This document shows positions 51,753-61,386 of a stretch of DNA of 64,000 nt, one piece after another. The notes under the pieces were generated by a model, which worked only from the letters and a program-made list of their open reading frames with translations, did not search any database and was not told the DNA's origin. The number at the start of each line of letters is the position of its first letter. Positions within the stretch are counted from its first letter, which is position 1. The position numbers and the translations under genes are program-made. This DNA is from Bacteroides intestinalis DSM 17393 (GTDB taxonomy: Bacteria; Bacteroidota; Bacteroidia; Bacteroidales; Bacteroidaceae): assembly GCF_000172175.1 (NCBI RefSeq), contig NZ_ABJL02000006.1:248001-312000 (forward strand). The letters run 5' to 3'.

Positions 51753-54302
51753 GTGAAACAGACTATTATCTACATATTATCATTATTTATCCTCACCTTC
51801 GATTTAAAAGCAGAAGGACTTTATTTTCAATCTTATGAAGTAAATAAGGACTTACGAACCACTCTAAATCTCACTCCGGAAGAAACTCTTTCATTGGCAA
51901 AAGGCTTTTCTATGGATTTTGATTTAAAGTTACGACGGGAAAAGCATAACTTCGGTTATATATTTCGTATGATAATCAATGATAACCAAAATTTAGATTT
52001 GGTTGTTCGTTCCTCTTCTCCTAGCCGTTCGTATTTTCTCATTGTTGGCAATGAAAACAGGCTAACTTATTCTTGTGAGAATAACAAACAAGACGATATA
52101 GAATGGACACACATAACAATCTGTTATACTAAAGGTAATGACGAACTCACTCTAAAAATTGGTGACACGGTACAAAAATTAAAACTTAACGGAACTATTC
52201 CTTCATTTACAAATGTGAAGCTTTTCTTTGGAGAAACTAAACACCACATATATTCTACAACAGATGTTGCTCCTATGACTATAAGAAATATTGAACTGAA
52301 GCAAACTGGAGGAAAGCACTTCTTATGGGAACTTTGTAAACACTGCAAAAATGAAATCCGAGACAAGTATCATAATACTAAAGCAACCGTAACACATCCC
52401 GTTTGGTTAATAGACCAGAAAGCGCATTGGAAAAAATGTGCCACAGTTTCAGCTACCCAACGGCATTTCTGGGCTTTTAACGAAAAAGACTCTAAAATAT
52501 ATATTGCAGGTCCTCAAAATTTATATATTTACGACCTTGACTTAAATCAGTTTTTCGATACGATTGTATCAAAGAACAGCTCTTGCTTCTATAGTGATGC
52601 AGCCCGGTTACTATTTGATTCAGGAAAAAGTAAGTTATTATCTTACGAAATAGATTCCACACATATAGAATCTTTCGATTTTGTTCAGAACAGATGGGAA
52701 TCTAAACATAGCACTTCATCATCTCCCCGTTTTTGGCATCATAATCATTTTATCTCTTCACAAGACAGTTCATTATATTGTTTTGGAGGATACGGTCAGC
52801 ATCTGTACAAAAGTATCTTAAAGAAGTTTTCTTTCAAAACTAAACAATGGCAAGAAAAAGACTTAAGCTCATATATAACTCCAAGATATCTTGCTGCATT
52901 AGGACAATCTTCCGGTAAAGTCTACATTTTCGGAGGATATGGTAGCCAAACTGGAGAACAACAAGTATCACCACGCTATTTTTATGATTTATATGAATTG
53001 AATCCTCAAAATTATGTGATAAAAAAGATATGGGAATACGATAACTTAGAGAATAGTTTCGTGCAAGGTAATTCAATGGTCATCGATTCTGAAAAGAAAT
53101 GCTTTTATACTCTCTGTTATCCCAGTGAAAAATATCACTCATACATCTATCTAAATAAATTTTCTCTAGAGAAGCCAATTAGAACAATCTTGGCAGATTC
53201 CATTCCTTTCTTGTTCAATGATACGGAATCCATGTGTGACCTCTATTTTGACAAAAAATCGCACAAGTTTATTGCTTTAGTCCAAGAATTAAGTACACAA
53301 AACCAATATGAGATAAGCATTTATAGTCTAAATTTTCCTCCTATAACACACTCTGAGATATATCAACTTCAAACATCATCTTCTAATCATAGCGTCATTT
53401 ACCTTATTAGCCTTTTACTTTTCGCTATTACATTATTGATTTTCTGTTATCTACACAAAAAAAGGAGACATTCTCAAAAGAAAAAGCCTACTTATCCAAT
53501 TATAGAAAAGTTTACCACCAACATGGAAGAAACTAATACAGAAATAAACACACCTCACATCCTGAAAAAAAGACAATCTTCCATTACATTCCTTGGAGGC
53601 TTTCAGGTCATCGGCATTAACGGAGATGATATTACAGGCGCGTTTACCCCTACCCTAAAGAATTTACTGGTACTAATACTACTTAACACAATGACCAAAA
53701 AGAAAGGGATCTCCTCTGAAATGTTAATTGAGCGCTTTTGGTATGACAAAAATGAGTCCAGTGCTCGTAACAACTTAAGTGTGAATATTAAGCGGTTACG
53801 TTCCTTATTAGAACAAGTTGGACCTATCCAAGTAGTTCATTCAAACGGATATTGGACAATTGAATTATCCGATTCTATCACATGCGATTACAAAAATGTA
53901 AGCCAATCACTGGAATCTATCCAAGAAAATCCAAATTTTTTATCTGAAAATCAAATAAACCAGATACTTAATCAATTAGCATTAGGCACCTTATTACCTA
54001 GTATACAAAATGAATGGATTGACGAATACAAATCCAATTACACGAACCAAGCTATTGAATCCTTAAGACTGCTATTAGACATAGTAAGCATCTCCAATGA
54101 ATTAAAATGCAAAATATGCAATACGATTTTAATGCTCGACTCGCTGGATGAAGATGCTCTTATAGAGAAATGCAAGACACTCTATATTCTAGGAAGAAAG
54201 GGACAAGCCAAAAATACCTATGACACCTATTGCAAAAACTATTTAGCACTATTAAACACAGAATTCAAAACATCATTTTCTGATATTATTCAAAAGAAAT
54301 AG
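51753..54302 (+). CDS. Transmembrane Kelch-domain sensor with SARP/OmpR-like winged helix (paralogue 2)
   Basis: 849 residues, same plan as the protein at 2453-5050: signal peptide (1-20), LamG-like region, Kelch-like blades (YCFGGYGQ, VYIFGGYG), membrane helix (about 547-568, SVIYLISLLLFAITLLIFCY) then KKRRH, and a cytoplasmic winged helix (about 608-705) with FTPTLKNLLVLILLN, ERFWYDKNESSARNN, VNIKRLRSLLEQVGPI and HSNGYWTIEL. The helical tail ends ILGRKGQAKNTYDTYCKNYL. It starts with GTG. It sits between GH92 and susC, so regulation of the surrounding locus is inferred. No DNA-binding data. Confidence 0.75.
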   Translation: MKQTIIYILSLFILTFDLKAEGLYFQSYEVNKDLRTTLNLTPEETLSLAKGFSMDFDLKLRREKHNFGYIFRMIINDNQNLDLVVRSSSPSRSYFLIVGNENRLTYSCENNKQDDIEWTHITICYTKGNDELTLKIGDTVQKLKLNGTIPSFTNVKLFFGETKHHIYSTTDVAPMTIRNIELKQTGGKHFLWELCKHCKNEIRDKYHNTKATVTHPVWLIDQKAHWKKCATVSATQRHFWAFNEKDSKIYIAGPQNLYIYDLDLNQFFDTIVSKNSSCFYSDAARLLFDSGKSKLLSYEIDSTHIESFDFVQNRWESKHSTSSSPRFWHHNHFISSQDSSLYCFGGYGQHLYKSILKKFSFKTKQWQEKDLSSYITPRYLAALGQSSGKVYIFGGYGSQTGEQQVSPRYFYDLYELNPQNYVIKKIWEYDNLENSFVQGNSMVIDSEKKCFYTLCYPSEKYHSYIYLNKFSLEKPIRTILADSIPFLFNDTESMCDLYFDKKSHKFIALVQELSTQNQYEISIYSLNFPPITHSEIYQLQTSSSNHSVIYLISLLLFAITLLIFCYLHKKRRHSQKKKPTYPIIEKFTTNMEETNTEINTPHILKKRQSSITFLGGFQVIGINGDDITGAFTPTLKNLLVLILLNTMTKKKGISSEMLIERFWYDKNESSARNNLSVNIKRLRSLLEQVGPIQVVHSNGYWTIELSDSITCDYKNVSQSLESIQENPNFLSENQINQILNQLALGTLLPSIQNEWIDEYKSNYTNQAIESLRLLLDIVSISNELKCKICNTILMLDSLDEDALIEKCKTLYILGRKGQAKNTYDTYCKNYLALLNTEFKTSFSDIIQKK

Positions 54303-54365
54303 CCACAATAGCTATTACAATAACTCACTCATTCGTAGCCAGTATTACATTTACATAACATTTCC

Positions 54366-54384
54366 CATTAAAATGATTTTAATG
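54366..54384 (+). promoter_or_regulatory. Operator-like element 1 upstream of susC
   Basis: CATTAAAATGATTTTAATG: a perfect palindrome with arms CATTAAAA/TTTTAATG around TGA. 16 of 19 identical to the element upstream of GH3, and at nearly the same distance from the -7 element (42 against 43 bases). Confidence 0.45.
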
Positions 54385-54400
54385 GCTTATTTTCATCGTT

Positions 54401-54419
54401 TTTTAAGATGATTTTAATC
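54401..54419 (+). promoter_or_regulatory. Operator-like element 2 upstream of susC
   Basis: TTTTAAGATGATTTTAATC, 35 bases after element 1 (start to start), sharing the direct repeat ATGATTTTAAT. 15 of 19 identical to the GH95 element. Direct repeats suit OmpR/SARP-type winged helices (established for the family). Confidence 0.4.
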
Positions 54420-54426
54420 CGTCATA

Positions 54427-54434
54427 ATGATATT
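54427..54434 (+). promoter_or_regulatory. Probable -7 element of susC
   Basis: GATATTTG, one base off TAnnTTTG, 51 bases before the ATG at 54486. Confidence 0.4.
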
Positions 54435-54485
54435 TGTCCAGTCAATCAGACAACAATTAAGTTATCAAATTAAAACTATCATTTT

Positions 54486-57400
54486 ATGAAAAGACACTTA
54501 ATCATCCTGACAGCCTATCTCTGTGCTTGCCTAAGTTTGTTTGCACAGCAACGTACGCTAAAAGGGAAAGTAACCGATCAGGCTGACAATTCGCCAATTC
54601 CTGCAGTCACTGTCACCACATTTGATAAAAATGGGACAAGACATGGAGTTTTAACTGACATGGAGGGAAACTACTCAATCCAAATTCCAGAAGGGGCTAC
54701 GACCTTAAAATTTTCTTTTATTGGAATGAAAGAAGTCACAGAAAAGATTGGTAACCGCACAATCATTAATGTGATTATGGAGGAAGATGCTATCACAACC
54801 GATGAAGTGGTTGTTACAGCTCTTGGGATTAAACGCGAAGCCAAAGCTTTAAGCTACTCAACACAAGGAGTTAATATGGATGGAATAAATGATGCAAAAA
54901 GTTCAAACATTGTATCATCTCTTTCTGGAAAAATTGCAGGTGTACAAATCACCCCTCCAGGCATGAACAATGGCTCTGCACGTATTGTTATCCGAGGTAA
55001 CAATTCAGTCACAGGCAATAACCAACCACTATTCGTTGTGGATGGCATGCCGATCGACAATTCGGATGGCGAAAATGGTAATCTGGATTATGGAAACGGA
55101 GCAGCAGATATTAATCCTGATGACATTGAAAATATCGAGGTTTTAAAAGGTGCCAACGCATCTGCATTATATGGTTCAAGAGCAGCAAACGGAGTAATAC
55201 TCATTACTACCAAAAAAGGAGGTGAAAAATTCAAAGTAAACATAAACTCCAACTGCATGTTCCAGACTTTAACAGAGTTTCCAGAATATCAGAATGCCTA
55301 TGGAGTAGGAACCAGCTTCTATATTGACAATAAGAACAATCCTCCCCTATCTAAAACAAATTATAGAAGTTGGGGAAGTCCAATGATGGGACAACCTGTT
55401 ATTGGTTTGGATGGAAAGTTAAAAGCATACCTTCCGGAACCAGATAACGTAAAAGACTTCTATCAAACAGCAACAATGTGGACTAATTCTATTTCTGTAG
55501 AAGGTGGAAACAATAAAAATCAGTATCGCATATCTTATACAAATAATCACTCTAATAGCGTTGTCAACAATTTCAATATTGACAACAAGTCAACATTCAA
55601 TTTAAGACTTAACAATCAATTCACTAGTTGGTTAAGTTTAGATTCTAAAATTACATATATAGACGACAGAGTAACTAACAGACAATATTCTAAAAGTGAC
55701 AATAAAAATCCAATGAATTCATATATCCATATGGCACGGAGCACATCTCTATCCGAACTATATACATGGAAAGATGCAAATGGGAACGAAATTGGTACAC
55801 ACCGGAATTTCAGTAATCCATATTGGATTATCAATGAGAATGAGAATAAAGATACAAAGAAACGTGTAATCGGATCATTTGTACTAAAAATTGATTTTAG
55901 CAAAGACCTATCTCTCCAAGCCAAAGCAGGCATCGATACGTATAATTGGAACGGATATACCTTTAACAATAAAGGAAGTATGAATGATGCAGACGGACAG
56001 ATGCAAACATTCCAACGTGAACTAGAAAATTATAATATCGAAGGATTACTAACTTATAACAAAAGACTTAAGAAGTTTTCTGTGATGGCCAATGCCGGTA
56101 TCATCATGTATAGTACTAATCAGACCCGATATACCCAAAAAATCAATTCCTTATTACAGCCGGGATTAATTAATATTTCAAATTCAGCGGAGTACCCAAC
56201 AGATACACAGGAGCTAAGTGAAAAGAAAATTAACTCTATCTTTGGAGCTGTGTCCCTTGGATTCAATGATTACATATATCTAGATATCACTGGTCGTAAT
56301 GACTGGTCCAGTACATTACCTGCTAAAAACAATTCATATTTTTATCCTTCTGTTGGAAGTAGTTTTATCTTCTCAGAAGCTTTTAAAATGGATAAGAGCA
56401 TCGTTTCTTTTGGAAAAATCCGTGGTTCATATGCTATCGTAGGTAGCGACACCAGCCCTTATAGAGTATATGACAGCTATTCCTTCAATGGGATATTTAA
56501 TGATGCAACTTTAGCATCATTATCTACCACCATGAATAATCCGGATCTTAAACCAGAAAAAACATACTCATGGGAAATAGGAGCTGATATACGCTTCTTC
56601 AAGAACCGATTGGGCATTGACTTCACCTATTATAATACCACAACTAAAAATCAAATTATCAATGCACAACTCCCGACTTCATCCGGTTACCAAAAACGTT
56701 ATTATAATGCTGGGGAAATTCAGAATAAAGGTATTGAGTTAATGGTATATGGAACACCGGTTAAAAACAAAAATTTCTCATGGGAAGTTAATCTAAATTG
56801 GGCAAAAAACAACTCTAAAGTAATAAGTCTGATTGAAGGTGTAGATCGTTTTCAAATAGGTAATTACTCCAGCTATATTTACGTTTATGCAGAAGTAGGG
56901 AAGCCATATGGATACATGCGGGGACTTGGAGTTAAACGTCATGAAAACGGCAAAATGATTATGGAAGACGGAGGTGGATTACTAATGAAAGACCCAGACA
57001 AAGAATTTGGAACTTCTACACCGGATTGGGTTGGTGGTATTACTAATACATTCCGTTACAAGAATTTCGACTTCAGTTTTCTCATCGACGTCAAAAAAGG
57101 AGGAATTATTTACTCAGCCTCTACTGGTAAAATGCTCACTAATGGTATGACCTCAGAAACTCTTTTCGGACGTGACGACTATTATATCCGCAAAGAGATA
57201 TGGGGAGAAAGCGACTCAGAGCTTTCGGGAGGTGCATGGTTTGATGCTGTCTACTCAGATGGTACTCCAGCAAACAAATTCATGAGTCCCCAAAGCTATG
57301 CATATTGTAAACCTAATTATGCCGAGTTTACGATTTATGATGCATCATACGTAAAACTCAGAGAACTAACATTAGGATATACATTCCCCAATCAATGGAT

Positions 57401-57587
57401 GAGTAAAATTAAGATACAAAGACTCAGATTAGCATTTGTAGGACGAAACCTTTGGACTATCCACAAAAAAACACCACAAGGTTTCGATCCGGAAGCTTCA
57501 CAGACATCAGGCAACGGACAAGGGATAGAAAACGGTTCTCTGCCTCCTAATGCCGTATATGGTTTTGATATTAAACTAACATTCTAA
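54486..57587 (+). CDS. susC-like: SusC/RagA-family TonB-dependent outer-membrane transporter
   Basis: 1033 residues. Signal peptide (ends CLSLFAQQ), N-terminal carboxypeptidase-regulatory-like domain (about 22-105, TLKGKVTDQADNSPIPAVTV), TonB-box region TTDEVVVTALGIKREAKALS, plug with RIVIRGNNSVTGNNQPLFVV and IENIEVLKGANASALYGSRA, then the large barrel ending GFDIKLTF. It imports an oligosaccharide across the outer membrane with its SusD lid. susD follows after 16 bases. Preceded by two operator-like elements. Confidence 0.95.
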   Translation: MKRHLIILTAYLCACLSLFAQQRTLKGKVTDQADNSPIPAVTVTTFDKNGTRHGVLTDMEGNYSIQIPEGATTLKFSFIGMKEVTEKIGNRTIINVIMEEDAITTDEVVVTALGIKREAKALSYSTQGVNMDGINDAKSSNIVSSLSGKIAGVQITPPGMNNGSARIVIRGNNSVTGNNQPLFVVDGMPIDNSDGENGNLDYGNGAADINPDDIENIEVLKGANASALYGSRAANGVILITTKKGGEKFKVNINSNCMFQTLTEFPEYQNAYGVGTSFYIDNKNNPPLSKTNYRSWGSPMMGQPVIGLDGKLKAYLPEPDNVKDFYQTATMWTNSISVEGGNNKNQYRISYTNNHSNSVVNNFNIDNKSTFNLRLNNQFTSWLSLDSKITYIDDRVTNRQYSKSDNKNPMNSYIHMARSTSLSELYTWKDANGNEIGTHRNFSNPYWIINENENKDTKKRVIGSFVLKIDFSKDLSLQAKAGIDTYNWNGYTFNNKGSMNDADGQMQTFQRELENYNIEGLLTYNKRLKKFSVMANAGIIMYSTNQTRYTQKINSLLQPGLINISNSAEYPTDTQELSEKKINSIFGAVSLGFNDYIYLDITGRNDWSSTLPAKNNSYFYPSVGSSFIFSEAFKMDKSIVSFGKIRGSYAIVGSDTSPYRVYDSYSFNGIFNDATLASLSTTMNNPDLKPEKTYSWEIGADIRFFKNRLGIDFTYYNTTTKNQIINAQLPTSSGYQKRYYNAGEIQNKGIELMVYGTPVKNKNFSWEVNLNWAKNNSKVISLIEGVDRFQIGNYSSYIYVYAEVGKPYGYMRGLGVKRHENGKMIMEDGGGLLMKDPDKEFGTSTPDWVGGITNTFRYKNFDFSFLIDVKKGGIIYSASTGKMLTNGMTSETLFGRDDYYIRKEIWGESDSELSGGAWFDAVYSDGTPANKFMSPQSYAYCKPNYAEFTIYDASYVKLRELTLGYTFPNQWMSKIKIQRLRLAFVGRNLWTIHKKTPQGFDPEASQTSGNGQGIENGSLPPNAVYGFDIKLTF

Positions 57588-57603
57588 AAAACATAGTACA
57601 ATT

Positions 57604-59199
57604 ATGAAAAAGTTATATATTGTAATGACCTTCATCGTAAGTTTATCTCTATGGGGATGTTCCTTTACTGATTTTGGAGATCTCAACGAAAACCCTAATA
57701 ATCCCACAAGAGTAGAACCTGACTTCCTCTTTGCAACAGCAATCAAAGAATCAATGAATCTATACGGCGGAGCGATGAACCGGGTTATATTCTTTAATTA
57801 CACACAACAATTCTCAGGCTTCAATGGAAGTTGGCAGCGCTTTAATTATAGCGATAGCGAAAATAATACATATTGGAAAGCAGCTTATGTTTTGTGTATG
57901 CAACCAGTAAACAAGATCGCAGAAATCTTTTCAGATAACCCTGACTATAAAAACAGAGTATTAATTGCCAGGATCTGGAAAGCTTATCTCATCTCACAAA
58001 CAACTGCTTTTTACGGTCCTATACCTGCTTCACAAGCACTGAAAGGCACTCCTGATATCGCCTATGATTCAGAAGCGACAATATACAAGTATCTGTTTGA
58101 CGAATTAAAAGAGTGTGCTGATAATCTGGAAAAGGGAGGAGATCAATACAGCAAAACATACGATTTCATATATGGAGGAGACATCACTAAATGGAGAAAA
58201 TTTGCGAATTCTCTTCGTCTACGTTTAGCCCTACGTATCAAAAATGCCGATGAAACTCAGGCAGCCACTGTAGCTAAAGAAGTATTAGCAGATGAAACAA
58301 ATACAATCTGTAAAGAAGATGAATCTGCAACTTCTCATTGGGGAACTACCAGTTTGACTTGGAGTCCATTATACGATAGAGTAGTATTCAATGAGCAAGC
58401 CAATCTAGCTACGCTACCTGTTTTATGTGAAACAATGGTCTATCATACTAAACCTTATAACGATCCCAGACTCACTATCTACGGACAACCGGCTAGCCAA
58501 GGGCCTTATAAAGGAGAGTATTTTGGTCAGAATATTTCTTATGGAGGAAGCCCGACAGGATTTCCAACAGAAGAAAATCCACATAAAGGAATGTCACAAA
58601 AAGATTATTCGGCCATTGGAGCCCGTTTCTTAAAGCCAGACGCAGAATGGGTATTCATATCATATGCTGAGACAGCTTTATTAAAAGCCGAAGCAGCCTA
58701 TTATGGCTGGGGTGGTCATAAGACCGCAGAACAATACTATTATGAGGGTATTGACGCTTCTTTTGCCAAATACGGTTTAACAGAGCATGTAACCACCTAC
58801 AAAGACACTCCAGGTATTAAATGGGGAACAGCTTCTGATACAGAAGGGCGTGAAACCGAATTCCAAGATTTTGCACATATTTGCAGTAGTGCTATCTCCT
58901 CAGGCGATTATCTTCGCCAGATCATAATGCAGCATTGGTTAGCCATACCCATGCAATGCGCAGATGCTTGGGAGTTATTAAGACGGACTCAGATACTAGA
59001 ATTCCAACCGATGTTTTCTTCTTACGAAGGAACTACTTTATACATGCCTGACCGTCTATTATACCCAAGTGACGAATATCAAGCCAATACCACGGAAGTA
59101 AATAAAGCCGCTGCAACATTAAATGGACGCGACTATTTATTTACGACATTATCATGGGGGCTTCCAGCCAAGAAAAATCCGAATTTGCCAAATGAATAA
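57604..59199 (+). CDS. susD-like: SusD/RagB-family nutrient-binding lipoprotein
   Basis: 531-residue surface lipoprotein (lipobox LWGCSF) of the SusD-like group. N-terminus DLNENPNNPTRVEPDFLFAT, then YWKAAYVLCMQPVNKIAEIF and the TPR-like helices with FANSLRLRLALRIKN, and LKAEAAYYGWGG. It binds glycan and closes the SusC transporter. Glycan not predictable from sequence; the neighbourhood suggests a phosphorylated mannose-containing one. Confidence 0.94.
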   Translation: MKKLYIVMTFIVSLSLWGCSFTDFGDLNENPNNPTRVEPDFLFATAIKESMNLYGGAMNRVIFFNYTQQFSGFNGSWQRFNYSDSENNTYWKAAYVLCMQPVNKIAEIFSDNPDYKNRVLIARIWKAYLISQTTAFYGPIPASQALKGTPDIAYDSEATIYKYLFDELKECADNLEKGGDQYSKTYDFIYGGDITKWRKFANSLRLRLALRIKNADETQAATVAKEVLADETNTICKEDESATSHWGTTSLTWSPLYDRVVFNEQANLATLPVLCETMVYHTKPYNDPRLTIYGQPASQGPYKGEYFGQNISYGGSPTGFPTEENPHKGMSQKDYSAIGARFLKPDAEWVFISYAETALLKAEAAYYGWGGHKTAEQYYYEGIDASFAKYGLTEHVTTYKDTPGIKWGTASDTEGRETEFQDFAHICSSAISSGDYLRQIIMQHWLAIPMQCADAWELLRRTQILEFQPMFSSYEGTTLYMPDRLLYPSDEYQANTTEVNKAAATLNGRDYLFTTLSWGLPAKKNPNLPNE

Positions 59200-59216
59200 C
59201 TTAAAATATTATACTT

Positions 59217-60278
59217 ATGAAATCAATATATATCTATTTAGGAGCTATAATTTGCCTGTTATGCGCATGCTCAACCGATGAACATCTGCCGGACGTGAGT
59301 AAATTCTACTATCCCATACCAGCCACCCCCTTAAAAGAAGCTGTGAACTTAGGTGCATATTACTACACCTATAAAACTAATGACTGGAACAAAGGATATC
59401 CGGAAGAACCTGAACTTGGAGAATACGATATATTTTCCAATCCACAACTGATGAGCCGACAGTTCGAATGGGCAGTTCAAGGTGGATTAAATTATTTCAT
59501 ACTTAAATGGGACAATGCTGACAATGATCAGAAATTATTAACCCAGTATGCCCAATATTATACGCCAGAAGCACCTAAAATGGTCATATGTTACAATATA
59601 GCTCACCTGAAGGGAACAAATGCGTCCCCTATTGCAGAAAAGAAATTAGCACAGATGGTTACAGAACTAAAAGAACTATATAATGACCATATGTCAAAAG
59701 CCCATTATTTCAAAATCGACAACCGTCCGGTCATTATGATAACCTCTTTAATTCCCAGTTCCTCACAGCCGAATGCCATTGATTTCAATACAGTAATGAG
59801 CACAATACGGCAAGAATTTGCAAACATGAATGTCAACCCTTATTTTATCGGAGAAGTCCCAACAGGTTGGAAGGCTCCTCAGACTTATAAAAAAAGTATC
59901 ATTACAATGGATGCCATCACATTGACTAGTTGGGCACCCAACGACTATGATCGCAGCTATGCTTTCTGCTCTTTCAATGACATTAGTTGGAAAAACTGGT
60001 GCGATTCCACTTCTGCTTGGAAAATGGATTATATACCATGTATATTTCCTGCATATAATGATTTGGTATCCAATCCAAAATCTAAAAACCTTATTGTAGA
60101 AAGAACAGAAAAGTTTTTCATAGACTATTGTAATGTAGCCAAAAGGAATCTTGGCAGTAAACGCTTTGTCATCGTAAATTCATGGAATGATTTTGGCAAA
60201 GGAAACGCACTGGAACCGGCCAAAGAATATGGCACAGTAAGCCTAGACATATTAAAAAAGCAATTTACCGTTAACTAA
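59217..60278 (+). CDS. GH99-like lipoprotein with altered catalytic pair
   Basis: 353-residue lipoprotein (lipobox LLCAC) of the GH71/99-like barrel group: NLGAYYYTYKTNDWNKGYPE, QFEWAVQGGLNYFILKWDNA, KIDNRPVIMITSLIP and FVIVNSWNDFGKGNALEPAK. In related proteins the final block is WNEWGEG...LEP with two acids; here they read D325 and K328. It may therefore be a binding protein (a surface glycan-binding role is typical of the gene after susD) rather than an enzyme, or use other residues. Compare the intact E353/E356 pair of the 5145-6380 protein. Confidence 0.7.
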   Translation: MKSIYIYLGAIICLLCACSTDEHLPDVSKFYYPIPATPLKEAVNLGAYYYTYKTNDWNKGYPEEPELGEYDIFSNPQLMSRQFEWAVQGGLNYFILKWDNADNDQKLLTQYAQYYTPEAPKMVICYNIAHLKGTNASPIAEKKLAQMVTELKELYNDHMSKAHYFKIDNRPVIMITSLIPSSSQPNAIDFNTVMSTIRQEFANMNVNPYFIGEVPTGWKAPQTYKKSIITMDAITLTSWAPNDYDRSYAFCSFNDISWKNWCDSTSAWKMDYIPCIFPAYNDLVSNPKSKNLIVERTEKFFIDYCNVAKRNLGSKRFVIVNSWNDFGKGNALEPAKEYGTVSLDILKKQFTVN

Positions 60279-60293
60279 TAAAATACTTATATT

Positions 60294-61385
60294 ATGACAA
60301 AAAGATTTTCAACCTTTTTACTGTGCCTTGGTCTTGGAATATGTATAAATACCCATGCACAAAGCCAAAGTTTTCTAATATTAGGTGATATTCACTATGA
60401 TTTATTAGAGAACCACGATATGGAATGGCTTCAAAAAAAGCCCGATGACCTTAGACAGGTAACGACAGAATATACCCAATTCACCAAAAAAAATTGGCCA
60501 GCATTTAGTAAACAACTCAGAAATAGAGTCAAAACCTATAAACCCGAAATAAAAGCTATTTTACAATTAGGAGACATCTCAGAAGGACTTGCAGGAAGCG
60601 AGCAGAAAGCAGAACAAATGGCACAATCTGTAGTGAAAGCAGTAGATGCTGTAGCCATGTCTATACCTTGGATAATCACCAAAGGGAATCATGACATTAC
60701 AGGTCCCGGAGCACAGGAAGCCTTCATAAAATATTATATACCAATGTTTCAAAAACAACTGGATCGCACTGATATCGCTTCCGCCAACTACGCCCATCAA
60801 ATTGGTGAAAATCTATTTGTTTGTTTTGATCCTTGGGAGAAAAAAATTGATGTATTAGAGCTTTTGGAGAAAAATCTAAAATCATCTAATGCTAAATATA
60901 AGTTTGTCATGTTACACGAACCTGTAATTCCCATCAATGAGCGTTGCTGGCATGTCTTCCGTAAAGACCCGGAGAAAAGGAAGCGCCTGCTTGAGATTAT
61001 AGCCAGAAACAAAGCAATCGTATTAGCTGCACACATGCACCTGTTTTCAATAGTAAAAAGAGAGACACAATATGGCCCCATTATTCAATTAATGTGCAAT
61101 AGCGTAGTAAAGGACTTGAAGCGTACTACTACTAATAAAGTTCTCACTCGATTTGGCTCCAATTTAGCCAAAGAATGTCCAAATTGGCAACCGACTTCTA
61201 TGGAAGAGCGTATCAAATGGCTAGATGAAGAAACACCATATATATCTTATTTCAAACAGCAAGATCTCCCCGGATATGGTATATTAACGACTGACTGTAG
61301 TAAAGGAGAAATATACTTTGAATATTACGCAGCGATGGGTGACAAACCTTATGAAAGAATTTGTATCTCAGATCTTCTGAAATAA
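60294..61385 (+). CDS. Exported calcineurin-like metallophosphoesterase (copy 1)
   Basis: 363-residue periplasmic phosphoesterase. Signal peptide ends INTHAQ. Metal motifs: LILGDIHYD, LQLGDISEG, TKGNHDITG, LHEPVIP and AAHMHLFS. The best match in the window is the next gene, which shares NERCWH/TERCWH and the CNSVVKD/FNSVIRD region. Mono- or diesterase activity cannot be decided. Member of the susCD operon. Confidence 0.9.
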   Translation: MTKRFSTFLLCLGLGICINTHAQSQSFLILGDIHYDLLENHDMEWLQKKPDDLRQVTTEYTQFTKKNWPAFSKQLRNRVKTYKPEIKAILQLGDISEGLAGSEQKAEQMAQSVVKAVDAVAMSIPWIITKGNHDITGPGAQEAFIKYYIPMFQKQLDRTDIASANYAHQIGENLFVCFDPWEKKIDVLELLEKNLKSSNAKYKFVMLHEPVIPINERCWHVFRKDPEKRKRLLEIIARNKAIVLAAHMHLFSIVKRETQYGPIIQLMCNSVVKDLKRTTTNKVLTRFGSNLAKECPNWQPTSMEERIKWLDEETPYISYFKQQDLPGYGILTTDCSKGEIYFEYYAAMGDKPYERICISDLLK

Positions 61386-61386
61386 A

